A stretch of 64,000 nt of DNA from Salipiger aestuarii (GTDB lineage: Bacteria; Pseudomonadota; Alphaproteobacteria; Rhodobacterales; Rhodobacteraceae), in the NCBI RefSeq assembly GCF_003259905.1, contig NZ_QLMG01000003.1, positions 1 through 64,000 of the forward strand, read 5' to 3'. Below, piece by piece: positions 7,930-16,460 of the stretch. Each line of letters begins with the position of its first letter. Position 1 is the first letter of the stretch. The position numbers and the translations under genes were made by a program. The notes below the pieces were generated by a model. The model saw only the letters and a list, made by a program, of their open reading frames with translations. It was not told where the DNA came from and made no database searches.

Positions 7930-9345
7930 ATGCCCGCGATTCTCGACCGCCTGCACCTGACCTATGGCCAGAAGCTTTTCCTTCTGGCGTCGGTGCCGCT
8001 GACCCTGTCGGCGGCCTCGATCGCGTTGGTCGTCGCCTGGCAATCCAACGCCATGGCCACCCGCGAGATCCACGCGCTTGAGACGCAACTGATCGAAACC
8101 AAGATGCAGGAGCTGCGCAACTACGTCACCCAGGCACGTAACGGGTTCTATTTCATCTACGGCAGCGCCGCCCCCGACGATGCAGACGCCAAGACACAGG
8201 TGGCGCAGATCCTCGCGGCGATGATCTACGGCGAGGACGGGTCGTTCTTTGTCTACGATTACGACGGGACGAACCTTGTCTCGCCGCGCCGCACCGAGAT
8301 GATCGGCAAGGACTGGTCGGGCCTGACCGACCCCGAAGGCACCCCCATCACCGACCGCCTGATCGAAATCGCGCGCGCCGGGTCGGGCTACCATGACTAC
8401 CTCTGGCCCAAGCCGTCGACCGGCGAAGAGGCGAGGATGATCTCGTTCGTGCTGGGCTTTCAGGATTGGCAATGGGCCGTCGGCACCGGCGTCTGGATCG
8501 ACGACATCACCCGCGAGATCGCCGCCGCCCGCGCCGGGGTCGAAGCGCAGGTGAGGCACACCTTCCTGTATATCGGGGGGATCACGCTGACAGCGCTGCT
8601 GATGGTGTCCTTTTCGGGGCTGATGATGAACCTGCGCGAACGGCGGCTGGTGGATGCCAAGCTCAAGGAACTGACGCAGCGGGTGTTCGATGCCCAGGAA
8701 GAGGAACGCGGTCGCGTCGCGCGCGAATTGCACGACGGTATCAGCCAGATCCTCGTCGGGGTGAAATACACGCTGGATATTGCCAGGCGGCGCCTGAGTG
8801 CCGGCGACGCACGCGCCGGCGAGGCGCTGGCGCGGGGGCAGGAAAACCTGTCCGGTGCCATCCAGGAAGTGCGCCGCATCAGCCGCGATCTGCGCCCCGG
8901 AACGCTTGACGATCTTGGCCTTGGCCCGGCGCTCAAGGCGCTGACCGAAGAGTTCCACACCCGGACCGGCATCGACACCTGTTTCGACACTGTGGTGTTC
9001 CGCAACCGGATCGACCAGGAGGGGCGCATCGCGCTGTATCGCATCGCCCAGGAGGCGCTGACCAACGTCGACCGCCACGCCGGCGCCACCCGTGTCGACA
9101 TCGACCTGCGCGGCCACCGGCGCGGTTGCACCCTGCGGATTGCCGACAACGGCTGCGGCATCGACCGCGACACCCAGGACCGGCGCGGCATCGGCCTGCG
9201 AAACATGCAGGAACGCATGGATCAACTTGGCGGCGCGCTGCGGGTGTTGTCATCGCGCGAGGGCACCGTTATCGAAGCCGAAATTCCCCTGTCGCACCTG
9301 CTTCCGCCCGAAGGCAGCATGCCCTCGGCTTGGCCTGGCACATAA
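7930..9345 (+). CDS. Cache-domain sensor histidine kinase (NarL-partner, HisKA_3 type)
   Basis: Membrane sensor of 471 residues: membrane helix about 15-37, periplasmic single-Cache-like domain about 40-205 (with 'GEDGSFFVYDYDGTNLVSP' typical of Cache), second helix about 211-233, then a dimerisation/phosphoacceptor helix with His268 in 'RELHDG', and an HATPase domain with Asn379 (N box), 'DNGCG' 406-410 and 'GIGLRNMQERM' 420-430. It would autophosphorylate and pass phosphate to the response regulator starting 10 bp downstream. The sequence before ATG 7930 is a poor ribosome site, so the true start is uncertain. Position divergent from the TRAP operon suggests that it senses a TRAP substrate such as an organic acid. 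Confidence 0.9.
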   Translation: MPAILDRLHLTYGQKLFLLASVPLTLSAASIALVVAWQSNAMATREIHALETQLIETKMQELRNYVTQARNGFYFIYGSAAPDDADAKTQVAQILAAMIYGEDGSFFVYDYDGTNLVSPRRTEMIGKDWSGLTDPEGTPITDRLIEIARAGSGYHDYLWPKPSTGEEARMISFVLGFQDWQWAVGTGVWIDDITREIAAARAGVEAQVRHTFLYIGGITLTALLMVSFSGLMMNLRERRLVDAKLKELTQRVFDAQEEERGRVARELHDGISQILVGVKYTLDIARRRLSAGDARAGEALARGQENLSGAIQEVRRISRDLRPGTLDDLGLGPALKALTEEFHTRTGIDTCFDTVVFRNRIDQEGRIALYRIAQEALTNVDRHAGATRVDIDLRGHRRGCTLRIADNGCGIDRDTQDRRGIGLRNMQERMDQLGGALRVLSSREGTVIEAEIPLSHLLPPEGSMPSAWPGT

Positions 9346-9355
9346 GGCACCCCGC

Positions 9356-9997
9356 ATGAGCAACACCCGCGTCGTGATCGTGGACGATCACCCCCTTGTC
9401 GCCGAGGGCATCGAGGCGATCCTGGAAAGCTATGACGATATCACCGTTGCCGCGACCCTCGCGGGTGGGCAGGAAATGATTGACCGGCTGGACGAGCTGG
9501 GCCCCGACGTGATCCTGATGGATCTGAACATGCCGGGGCTGAACGGGCTGTCCGCGACCGAAATGATCCTGGAACGCCGACCCGAAACGCGCATCCTGGT
9601 GCTGTCGATGCATGACACGCCCGAATATATATCGACCGCGCTGGGGCATGGCGCGGTGGGCTATGTTCTCAAGGACGTGCCAAGCGAAGAGGTGAAGCAG
9701 GCCATCGATGCGGTGATGCGCGGCGAACGCTACCTTTGCACCGGTGCGGTCCGGGCGCTGCGCCCGGAGATGTCGGGCGGGCGAGAGCAACTGACCAACC
9801 GTGAACAGGCTGTGCTGTTGCAACTGGCGCTGGGCAAGTCGAACAAGGAAGTCGCCGTAAAGCTGGATATTTCGGTGCGCACCGTCGAAACCCACCGCAA
9901 GAACATCAAACGCAAGCTGGGGATCAGTTCGACTGCCGGGTTGACCCGCTACGCGCTGGAACACGGCATGCTGCAGGGAACCGGGGTCAACGTCTGA
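9356..9997 (+). CDS. NarL/FixJ-family response regulator
   Basis: Protein of 213 residues: receiver domain about 4-120 with the acidic pocket D10/D11, phosphoacceptor Asp56 in 'ILMDLNMPG' and the conserved Lys in 'GYVLKDV'; LuxR-type HTH about 148-205 ('LTNREQAVLLQLALGKSNKEVA', 'RTVETHRKNI'). ATG 9356 lies 10 bp after the kinase stop, and the preceding in-frame codons read through kinase sequence in another frame, so longer starts are excluded. Partner of the adjacent Cache kinase. A likely target is the divergent TRAP operon, though no binding site can be proven. Confidence 0.93.
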   Translation: MSNTRVVIVDDHPLVAEGIEAILESYDDITVAATLAGGQEMIDRLDELGPDVILMDLNMPGLNGLSATEMILERRPETRILVLSMHDTPEYISTALGHGAVGYVLKDVPSEEVKQAIDAVMRGERYLCTGAVRALRPEMSGGREQLTNREQAVLLQLALGKSNKEVAVKLDISVRTVETHRKNIKRKLGISSTAGLTRYALEHGMLQGTGVNV

Positions 9998-10021
9998 TGC
10001 GTCGGTCCTGGCGTCGGAGTA

Positions 10022-10234
10022 TCAGATCACGACGCCGGGCAGCGCCTGACTGGCACCTGGCGCGCCGGTGACCGGAATGACCATCGAATGGGCGCCATCG
10101 TCATCGGCGGCAATGCCGTCGTGATGCTGTGCCGGGGTCAGCCAAAAGCCGATCCCCATAAGGGCAACAAGCACCACGGCCTTGACCATGTTGAAATCGC
10201 GAACCCGGTGGTGCGGAACCGTCTGGAGGTGCAT
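10022..10234 (-). CDS. small putative membrane-anchored or secreted protein
   Basis: Frame of 70 codons on the minus strand, convergent with the response regulator. A hydrophobic helix (about 17-32, 'VKAVVLVALMGIGFWL') is followed by a His/Asp-rich polar stretch (QHHDGIAADDDGAHS), which could bind metal. The start is preceded by AAGGACGAGGG at usable spacing; an internal Met at residue 16 would give a neater membrane anchor. I do not recognise the family. It could be real because it has a ribosome site and a coherent anchor-plus-tail layout, but it is short. Confidence 0.45.
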   Translation of the reverse strand: MHLQTVPHHRVRDFNMVKAVVLVALMGIGFWLTPAQHHDGIAADDDGAHSMVIPVTGAPGASQALPGVVI

Positions 10235-10468
10235 GTCGTGATCCCTCGTCCTTGTGAAGCCGATGCCTCAACCGTTTGCGATAGCCTGCCCCAATGGCAT
10301 GTTTCATGCAATTCACGTCTGCGCGCGGGAAGCGTGTAGACATGGCCTATCTGCGGGGCTGCCGACGTGCGTTTCGAATACCCCCCTATTTCTTTACGAA
10401 TATTGCCGTTCTTCCAGGATATTTGAAACTTTCGAAAACAAAAACGCCGCGCGGGACAGATTCGACGG
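10235..10468. other. intergenic region upstream of ilv promoter
   Basis: No gene is evident. The right half (about 10378-10445) is markedly A/T-rich for this genome, including tracts such as GAAACTTTCGAAAACAAAAA, and lies just upstream of the ilv -35 box, so it may act as an UP element or regulator-binding region for ilvBN. Confidence 0.4.
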
Positions 10469-10497
10469 TTGACCTCTGCCCCCTGCCCGCCTAATGT
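10469..10497 (+). promoter_or_regulatory. ilv operon promoter
   Basis: TTGACC (10469-10474) and TAATGT (10492-10497) are separated by exactly 17 bp. Transcription would start near 10504, giving a leader of about 170 nt before ilvB, which carries the leader peptide and attenuator. The match of both boxes and the spacing to sigma70 consensus is good. Confidence 0.7.
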
Positions 10498-10529
10498 CCG
10501 CTCCGCGCAACCTCAAAGGAATGCCCAGG

Positions 10530-10577
10530 GTGGACCGACTGGTACATATTGTAGGAACAAGGCGCATGGGCCGGTAA
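10530..10577 (+). CDS. ilv leader peptide (attenuation control)
   Basis: Short frame starting GTG 10530, nine bases after the ribosome site AAAGGA (10515-10520), and ending TAA 10575. It would encode MDRLVHIVGTRRMGR. Four of five consecutive codons (10539-10553) are Leu, Val, (His), Ile, Val, the three branched-chain amino acids made through the downstream enzyme. The stop lies just past the 5' arm of the antiterminator, so a ribosome that reaches the stop would mask that arm. An ATG at 10521 in the same frame abuts the ribosome site and is less likely as the start. Identification rests on position, codon content and RNA folding. Confidence 0.7.
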   Translation: MDRLVHIVGTRRMGR

Positions 10578-10631
10578 AACGGAGCCATAACGGATCCCCA
10601 TGCGCCCCCGATCACCCTCGGGGGCTTTTTT
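10561..10631 (+). terminator. ilvBN transcription attenuator
   Basis: Two mutually exclusive structures. Antiterminator: GGCGCATGGG (10561-10570) with CCCATGCGCC (10597-10606), a perfect 10-bp pairing. Terminator: GCCCCCGA (10604-10611), loop 10612-10617, TCGGGGGC (10618-10625), then six T (10626-10631). The two share 10604-10606, and the antiterminator 5' arm overlaps the end of the leader peptide. When branched-chain aminoacyl-tRNA is short, a ribosome stalled at Leu/Val/Ile codons leaves that arm free and the terminator is prevented; otherwise transcription stops before ilvB. Confidence 0.78.
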
Positions 10632-10676
10632 ATTGCGCAAGACCAAATGCAATGACGTCGTAAACGGAGACACGCG

Positions 10677-12431
10677 ATGACACGTCAGATGACCGGAGCG
10701 AAAATGTTGGTTCAGGCCCTCAAGGATCAGGGTGTGGACACCGTATTCGGCTACCCCGGCGGCGCGGTGCTACCGATTTACGACGAGATCTTTCAGCAAA
10801 ATGACATCCAGCACGTTCTTGTCCGCCATGAGCAGGCCGCCGTTCACGCCGCCGAAGGCTATGCCCGCTCGACCGGCAGGGTCGGCGTGGCGCTGGTGAC
10901 CTCGGGGCCCGGAGCGACAAATGCAGTGACCGGGCTGACCGATGCGCTGATGGATTCGATCCCGATCATCGTGCTGTCGGGCCAGGTCCCGACCTTCATG
11001 ATCGGCTCGGATGCCTTTCAGGAGGCGGACACCGTCGGCATCACCCGCCCTTGCACGAAACACAACTGGCTGGTCAAGGACACGGCCAAGCTGTCGTCGG
11101 TGATCCATCAGGCGTTCCATGTGGCCTCGTCCGGCCGCCCCGGCCCCGTGCTGGTCGACATTCCCAAGGACGTGCAATTCGCATCCGCCGAATACACCCC
11201 AAAACCCAAGGCGCCGGTCGGCCATTACCAGCCGCAGGTCAAGGGCGACATGGAAACCATCACCGCGCTGGTCGAAGCGATCGAGACCGCCGAAAGGCCG
11301 GTATTCTATACCGGCGGCGGCGTCATCAATTCCGGCCCCGGCGCCAGCCAGCTTCTGCGCGAACTGGTCGAGGCGACGGGCATTCCCATCACCTCGACGC
11401 TGATGGGGCTTGGCGCCTACCCGGCCTCGGGCAAGAACTGGCTTGGCATGCTGGGGATGCATGGCCTTTACGAAGCCAACATGGCGATGCACGGCTGCGA
11501 TCTGCTGATCAACATCGGCGCGCGGTTCGATGACCGGATCACCGGGCGTCTGGATGCGTTCTCGCCGAACTCGAAAAAGGCGCATATCGACATCGACCCC
11601 AGCTCGATCAACAAGGTCATCAAGACCGACCTGCCGATCGTGGGGGACGTCGGCCATGTGCTGGAAGACATGCTCAGGGTCTGGAAGGCGCGCGGACGCA
11701 AGGTCAATCGCGAAGGCCTGGCAACGTGGTGGCGCCGCATCGACGAGTGGCGCACGGTCAAGTGCCTGACCTACAAGACCTCGGATACGGTCATAAAACC
11801 GCAATACGCGCTGGAACGCCTTGAAGCGCTGACCAAGGGGATGGACCGCTACATCACCACCGAAGTCGGCCAGCACCAGATGTGGGCGGCGCAGTTCCTC
11901 GGGTTCGAAGACCCCAACCGCTGGATGACGAGCGGTGGTCTCGGGACCATGGGTTACGGATTCCCGTCTTCCATCGGAGTGCAGATGGCGCATCCCGACA
12001 GCCTGGTCATCAACGTCGCGGGCGAAGCGTCGTGGCTTATGAACATGCAGGAAATGGGCACGGCCGTTCAGTATCGGCTGCCGGTCAAGCAGTTTATCCT
12101 TAACAACGAACGGCTTGGCATGGTACGCCAGTGGCAGCAATTGCTTCACGGCGAACGCTATTCGTCAAGCTGGTCCGAGGCGCTGCCCGATTTCGTCAAG
12201 CTGGCCGAGGCGTTCGGGGCCAAAGGCATCCTCTGCAAAAATCCCGGCGATCTGGACGATGCGATCATGGAGATGCTGAACCACGACGGCCCGGTGATCT
12301 TTGACTGCCTTGTCGAAAAGCATGAAAACTGCTTCCCGATGATCCCCTCTGGCGAGCCCCACAACAAGATGCTGCTTGGCGACGCCAAAGCCACCAACGC
12401 CATCGCGGGCAAAGGGGCCGTGCTGGTCTGA
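10677..12431 (+). CDS. ilvB: acetolactate synthase large (catalytic) subunit
   Basis: Thiamine-diphosphate enzyme of 584 residues that condenses two pyruvates to acetolactate (valine, leucine) or pyruvate plus 2-oxobutyrate to acetohydroxybutyrate (isoleucine). N-terminal TPP-binding domain with catalytic Glu52 in 'VRHEQAAVHAAEG'; central FAD-type domain; C-terminal TPP domain ending 'MVRQWQQLLHGERYS'. The diphosphate/Mg motif reads GEAS followed by WLMN, where the enteric enzymes have GDGS; I recall Ala/Ser forms as usual in Alphaproteobacteria. CGGAG precedes the start. It forms an operon with the regulatory subunit 111 bp downstream, with two palindromes in between, behind an attenuator. 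Confidence 0.97.
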   Translation: MTRQMTGAKMLVQALKDQGVDTVFGYPGGAVLPIYDEIFQQNDIQHVLVRHEQAAVHAAEGYARSTGRVGVALVTSGPGATNAVTGLTDALMDSIPIIVLSGQVPTFMIGSDAFQEADTVGITRPCTKHNWLVKDTAKLSSVIHQAFHVASSGRPGPVLVDIPKDVQFASAEYTPKPKAPVGHYQPQVKGDMETITALVEAIETAERPVFYTGGGVINSGPGASQLLRELVEATGIPITSTLMGLGAYPASGKNWLGMLGMHGLYEANMAMHGCDLLINIGARFDDRITGRLDAFSPNSKKAHIDIDPSSINKVIKTDLPIVGDVGHVLEDMLRVWKARGRKVNREGLATWWRRIDEWRTVKCLTYKTSDTVIKPQYALERLEALTKGMDRYITTEVGQHQMWAAQFLGFEDPNRWMTSGGLGTMGYGFPSSIGVQMAHPDSLVINVAGEASWLMNMQEMGTAVQYRLPVKQFILNNERLGMVRQWQQLLHGERYSSSWSEALPDFVKLAEAFGAKGILCKNPGDLDDAIMEMLNHDGPVIFDCLVEKHENCFPMIPSGEPHNKMLLGDAKATNAIAGKGAVLV

Positions 12432-12443
12432 GACCGCGCCAAA

Positions 12444-12475
12444 GCCCAAGATTTTTCGTACGAAAAATCTTGGGC
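12444..12475. repeat. palindromic repeat, TTCGTACGAA core, copy 1
   Basis: Perfect 32-bp palindrome centred between 12459 and 12460, with arms GCCCAAGATTTTTCGT and its complement, 12 bp after ilvB. As RNA it would form a 14-16 bp stem with almost no loop; as DNA it is a symmetric site around TTCGTACGAA. The same core recurs at 12490, 33851 and 33910. Confidence 0.9.
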
Positions 12476-12489
12476 GCCCTCCGCATCCA

Positions 12490-12515
12490 GAAGATTTTTC
12501 GTACGAAAAATCTTC
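12490..12515. repeat. palindromic repeat, TTCGTACGAA core, copy 2
   Basis: Perfect 26-bp palindrome (arms GAAGATTTTTCGT and complement) centred between 12502 and 12503, 43 bp from the centre of copy 1 and 27 bp before ilvN. Copies 1 and 2 share 11 arm bases next to the centre and differ only in their outermost bases, so this is a repeated unit and not random symmetry. Confidence 0.9.
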
Positions 12516-12542
12516 GATCTTCCGACCGGAAAGGAATTTCAG

Positions 12543-13112
12543 ATGTCCCCGCTACAGATCAAGAAGGGCTCGAACAAGCATTCTGCCTACAACCTCCGCC
12601 CGACCTTCTCGGATGTGCAGGAAGCGCACACGATCACCGTTTTGGTGGAAAACGAACCGGGCGTTCTTGCCCGTGTGATCGGCCTGTTTTCGGGTCGCGG
12701 CTACAACATCGACAGCCTGACGGTGGCCGAGGTCGACCACCAAGGCCACCTGTCGCGGATCACCATCGTCACCACTGGCACGCCGCAGGTGATCGAACAG
12801 ATCAAGGCGCAGCTGGGACGCATCGTTTCGGTGCGCGAAGTACATGACCTCACCGCCGAGGGAGCGTCAGTCGAACGCGAACTGGCGCTGATGAAGGTCA
12901 CTGGCAGCGGCGAAAAACGCGTCGAGGCATTGCGCTTGGCCGACATATTCAGGGCCAACGTCGTGGATTCGACACTGGAAAGCTTCATCTTCCAGCTCAC
13001 CGGCGCCCCTGATAAAATCGACGCTTTTGCCGACCTCATGCGCCCGCTTGGACTGATACAGGTCGCCCGGACCGGGGTCGCGGCTCTGGCCCGAGGTCAG
13101 GGCCAGAGCTGA
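12543..13112 (+). CDS. ilvN: acetolactate synthase small (regulatory) subunit
   Basis: Protein of 189 residues with an N-terminal ACT domain ('HTITVLVENEPGVLARVIGL', then 'GRGYNIDSLTVAEV') that binds valine and gives feedback inhibition, and a C-terminal domain ('ANVVDSTLESFIFQLTG') that activates the catalytic subunit. Length suits the longer IlvH-type subunits (~160-190). AAAGGA precedes the start. Second gene of ilvBN; its expression should follow the attenuator upstream of ilvB. Confidence 0.96.
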   Translation: MSPLQIKKGSNKHSAYNLRPTFSDVQEAHTITVLVENEPGVLARVIGLFSGRGYNIDSLTVAEVDHQGHLSRITIVTTGTPQVIEQIKAQLGRIVSVREVHDLTAEGASVERELALMKVTGSGEKRVEALRLADIFRANVVDSTLESFIFQLTGAPDKIDAFADLMRPLGLIQVARTGVAALARGQGQS

Positions 13113-13121
13113 TCTGCGTGG

Positions 13122-13496
13122 TCAGCCCGCCTGGGACGCCCTGAGCGTTCCAGGCAGCAATTTCTGTGCCGGAAATGGCACGACATTGCCCTCCGGGCGC
13201 CCTGTCGTGCGGCGGGGCGCGGACCTGACGCGCGTCGTGTCGACCTTTTGCAGCACTTCGGCCAGTTCAGGGCAGTGTTTTTGTGCCAGCAGGCGCGGAT
13301 TGCGCGCGAAGCGCAGATTGCGATCCTGCCTCATGTCGAATTGTATCAAATCCCCAGCATCAAGCGACACGCCCGCGTGGAGGTTGCTCTCGGTGTCGGG
13401 ATAAAGTGCGAGATCTCCCTGATCTTCGCACCAGATGACCGCCTTGTGTTCCTGGCGGTCCGCCCAAAGCACCACACCGTACATCGTTTGTGTCAT
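13122..13496 (-). CDS. conserved hypothetical protein (small, soluble)
   Basis: Protein of 124 residues starting MTQTMYGVVLWADRQEHKAV, convergent with ilvN. The start at 13496 follows AAGGGGAC at good spacing; a longer frame to 13685 has no supporting site. The sequence has a beta-rich N-terminal half containing 'IWCEDQGDLALY' and a basic C-terminal tail. No signal peptide or membrane segment. I recall similar short proteins in Rhodobacteraceae but cannot name a family or function. Confidence 0.6.
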   Translation of the reverse strand: MTQTMYGVVLWADRQEHKAVIWCEDQGDLALYPDTESNLHAGVSLDAGDLIQFDMRQDRNLRFARNPRLLAQKHCPELAEVLQKVDTTRVRSAPRRTTGRPEGNVVPFPAQKLLPGTLRASQAG

Positions 13497-13723
13497 GGTT
13501 GTCCCCTTGTCGGTCCCCTGGGGTCGAGCATGCGCAATTCCTGCCACAGGCACATCGGAAGAAACGTGTCTCGGGGTTGCTTTTTGTGTCCGGCGTCGTA
13601 TCAATTGGCGCCACATCGCGTCAGGTGTGACGCCAATGAGCATCAGACGTCCGTGTGCGACAAGAATCTTGCGCCGGGCGGCCACAGGTCAGACGATAGC
13701 ATCGATATATGAAGGACAACTAA

Positions 13724-14542
13724 ATGGCGACTCTTCCGCGCGACCGCGACGCCCAGCCCAGCCCGGCCGAATTGCGCGGCGTCTTTGGGGCGAACCTGCG
13801 TCAGCTCGGAGACCAAGCGCCGTCGATCTCGGCGCTCTGCCGCGATCTCGGAATCAACCGGACCCAATTCAACCGCTACCTTGCTGGCGAGAGCTTTCCA
13901 CGTCCGGATGTGCTGCACCGGATCTGCCAGTTTTTCGACGTTGACGCGCGGATTCTGCTTGAGCCGGTCGGGGACATGGCCGCCGAACCCTCCGGAATGT
14001 TCAATCACCCCTTCATCGCGGAATTCGTCGGCGCCCAGATGACCGGCCTGACCGAAGACCACTTCCCCTCGGGGTTCTACCGGTTCAGCCGCGCCGCGTT
14101 CAGCGATACAGACCGTTTCGTGGTCGGGCTGGTGCATGTGTCGCGCGAACAGGGCTACACGTTCCTGCGCGGCTTCGAACCGAAAGAGGCCCTGAGCATG
14201 CACAACATGCCCACCGATCCGCGCACCCGCGAATTTCGCGGCCTCCTCATGCCTCAGGCCGAAGGTGTCGCCGCCATGGTCAGCCGGCGCGATGCCGTGA
14301 CGAGCACCTTCAACTATCTTGCCCGGACCCCGGCCATCGCCAAGATCTTCTGGCTTGGCTACACCGTGCGCACCATGCCCGAGGACCCGATCGGCCGGCG
14401 CGTCGCCCGCCTTGTCTACGAATACCTCGGCACCAATACCGCGCAGATCCTGTCGACAGCGCGCAAGGCCGGATATGCGACCGAACAAGACCTGGAGCCG
14501 TTCCACCGCAAGCAGCTTCGCATCGCGCAGCCGTTCTTCTGA
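13724..14542 (+). CDS. HTH-domain transcriptional regulator
   Basis: Protein of 272 residues. An N-terminal lambda-repressor-like HTH (about 20-78: 'FGANLRQLGDQAPSISALCRDLGINRTQFNRYLAGESFPRP') is followed by about 190 residues with no motif I can name, probably an effector or dimerisation domain. AAGGAC precedes the start. Soluble. It stands alone between two minus-strand genes; the target is unknown. Confidence 0.8.
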   Translation: MATLPRDRDAQPSPAELRGVFGANLRQLGDQAPSISALCRDLGINRTQFNRYLAGESFPRPDVLHRICQFFDVDARILLEPVGDMAAEPSGMFNHPFIAEFVGAQMTGLTEDHFPSGFYRFSRAAFSDTDRFVVGLVHVSREQGYTFLRGFEPKEALSMHNMPTDPRTREFRGLLMPQAEGVAAMVSRRDAVTSTFNYLARTPAIAKIFWLGYTVRTMPEDPIGRRVARLVYEYLGTNTAQILSTARKAGYATEQDLEPFHRKQLRIAQPFF

Positions 14543-14559
14543 TCCGGGACACCGCACGC

Positions 14560-15366
14560 TCATGCGGGCATCGCGCCCGTCAGATCGCCCTGGATGGCCC
14601 CGGCTTTCAGCAAATCGTACAGGTGCCAGGTGGCATGGCCCAGAACCGGCAGGACCACGAAAAGCCCGAGAAACGCGGGCAGCATCGCAAGCAGGGTCGC
14701 CAGCGCGATGAACCCCGCCCAGCCGAACATCAACACGGGCTGCGCCGCCACATATTGGAACGACGCGATCATGGCGGTGACGAAATCGATCTCGCGGTCC
14801 AGCAGCATCGGCAGCGCCAGAACGGTAATCATGTAAAGCAGCGCGGCAAAGCCCGCCCCCACCGCCGTTCCGATCAACAGCATCGTGATGCCGTTCGACG
14901 TCAGGAACACCTCGGGGCTCGACGACACATTCGTCATGACCGACAGCCCGAGAAACAGGGCAAAGATCATGTGTCCCAGAAAGAACCAGAACAGAAAGAC
15001 GATCACGATCACCGCGCAGATCGACGGCAACTGGCGTTTCGACTGGCGCAGGATGACAGTGAAAACCTGCGCCCAGTCCATTGCAAGCCCACGCTCCAGC
15101 CGCCGGCTGACGTCATAGAACCCAACCGCCGCGAACGGACCCAACAGTGGAAAGCCGATCGCCGCAAGCACCAGCCAGAAGGTCTGCCCGGTGATCCATG
15201 TGACCCATGTCATGAACAGCCCTGCCGCAACGTAGAATCCCGCAAAGACCAATGCAAAGCCCGGCGCCCGTTTCAGATCCGCGCCTCCGCGACGCAGTGC
15301 CTCGATGAGAGTGGGCAAGGTCACTCGCGCCAGCGGCGGAACCCCTGGCGTCGCATCTGTGAGCAT
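14560..15366 (-). CDS. DUF2189 multi-pass inner-membrane protein
   Basis: Protein of 268 residues with about six hydrophobic helices, matching the DUF2189 pattern ('[20 protein letters not shown]' near the N-terminus, '[22 protein letters not shown]', and C-terminal '[13 protein letters not shown]'). Start 15366 is preferred because GGAGG lies six bases upstream; a start four codons earlier (15378) has a weak site. Function of the family is not known. Convergent with the HTH regulator and divergent from the acyltransferase. Confidence 0.82.
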   Translation of the reverse strand: MLTDATPGVPPLARVTLPTLIEALRRGGADLKRAPGFALVFAGFYVAAGLFMTWVTWITGQTFWLVLAAIGFPLLGPFAAVGFYDVSRRLERGLAMDWAQVFTVILRQSKRQLPSICAVIVIVFLFWFFLGHMIFALFLGLSVMTNVSSSPEVFLTSNGITMLLIGTAVGAGFAALLYMITVLALPMLLDREIDFVTAMIASFQYVAAQPVLMFGWAGFIALATLLAMLPAFLGLFVVLPVLGHATWHLYDLLKAGAIQGDLTGAMPA

Positions 15367-15530
15367 CCCGTCCTCCATGGTCCGATCCGTGCCTCCGGGG
15401 CAAACTCTGCCCGACGGTCACGCCCTCATGCAAGAAAATTTGCACACTCTCCCGCTGCCCACGCACGCTGTCCGACTTGTGAACAGTGCGCCGCGGGCCT
15501 ATCTGTGGCCCCGCGAGCAAGGAGCCACCG

Positions 15531-16460
15531 GTGGCAAGGACGCAGAACACACGCGGCGGCGCGGCCGACTGGATTGCCGACCGGACGCTGCGCGGGCTGA
15601 TCGCCCTGGCGCTGGCCCTGCCGCACCCAACGCGGGTGCGGCTCATGGGCTGGATGGTGCGGCGCGTGATCGGGCCTCTGGCCGGGTACAGGCGCCGCGC
15701 GTTGGATAACCTTGCCTATGCGCGGCCCGCTCTGACAGACGACGAGCGGCGCCGCATCGCGGACGCCGTTCTGGACAACGCGGGCCGCACGATGATCGAA
15801 AACTACGACGTGCCAGGGCTGTTGGCCCGCATGGCCGATGCCCGGATCGACGGCGCGGGCGTTCCCGACATGGAACACGCCCGCGCCGAAGGCCGCCCCA
15901 TCCTGTTCGTCACCGGCCATTTCGGAAACTTCGAAGCGCCGCGCGCGGCGCTCGTGGCGCGCGGCTGGCGCATTGGCGGGCTGTATCGCCCGATGGCCAA
16001 TCCGTTCTTCAACGCGCATTATGCGGCGAACATGCATGCGCTCAGCAATCCGGTGTTCGAACAGGGACGGCGCGGCACCATGGGTCTGCTGCGCCACATC
16101 AAGAAAGGCGGCATGGGCGTTCTGCTGTTCGATGTCTATTCCAGCGACGGCGTGCCCATCGACTTTCTGGGCAAGCCCGCGCCCACGCTCACCTCGGCGG
16201 CGGACATCGCGCTGCGCACCGGCGCCCTGTTCGTGCCGTTCTTCGGCATCCGGCGACCCGATGGCATCGGCTTCGATGTGGTGTTCGAAGCCGCCATTCC
16301 GCACGGCGATCCTGCCGAGATGATGCACGAGGCGACCCGACGGCTGGAAGCGCGCATCGACGCCGACCCCGGCCAGTGGTTCTGGATCCATCGCCGCTGG
16401 AAACCGCGGCGCCAGGCCAAGCGTCAGCGCAAGCGCGACGCGGCCAATATCGGGCCGTAA
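15531..16460 (+). CDS. lysophospholipid/lipid A acyltransferase (LpxL/HtrB-like)
   Basis: Protein of 309 residues of the HtrB/LpxL family, which transfers a fatty acyl chain to lipid A precursors (or related lipids) at the inner membrane. The catalytic H-x4-E motif is visible as His130 and Glu135 in 'TGHFGNFE', with a hydrophobic anchor about 20-35 and a very basic C-terminus (KPRRQAKRQRKR). GTG 15531 is taken as the start because AAGGAG (15519) fits it; an upstream ATG at 15486 has no site. The 3' end overlaps the convergent DUF1223 gene by 37 bp. The exact acyl acceptor cannot be told. Confidence 0.88.
   Translation: MARTQNTRGGAADWIADRTLRGLIALALALPHPTRVRLMGWMVRRVIGPLAGYRRRALDNLAYARPALTDDERRRIADAVLDNAGRTMIENYDVPGLLARMADARIDGAGVPDMEHARAEGRPILFVTGHFGNFEAPRAALVARGWRIGGLYRPMANPFFNAHYAANMHALSNPVFEQGRRGTMGLLRHIKKGGMGVLLFDVYSSDGVPIDFLGKPAPTLTSAADIALRTGALFVPFFGIRRPDGIGFDVVFEAAIPHGDPAEMMHEATRRLEARIDADPGQWFWIHRRWKPRRQAKRQRKRDAANIGP

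Noticed and set aside
10494-10577. Longer ilv leader peptide starting at ATG 10494
   Set aside because: That ATG lies within the -10 box, so it would be upstream of the transcription start.
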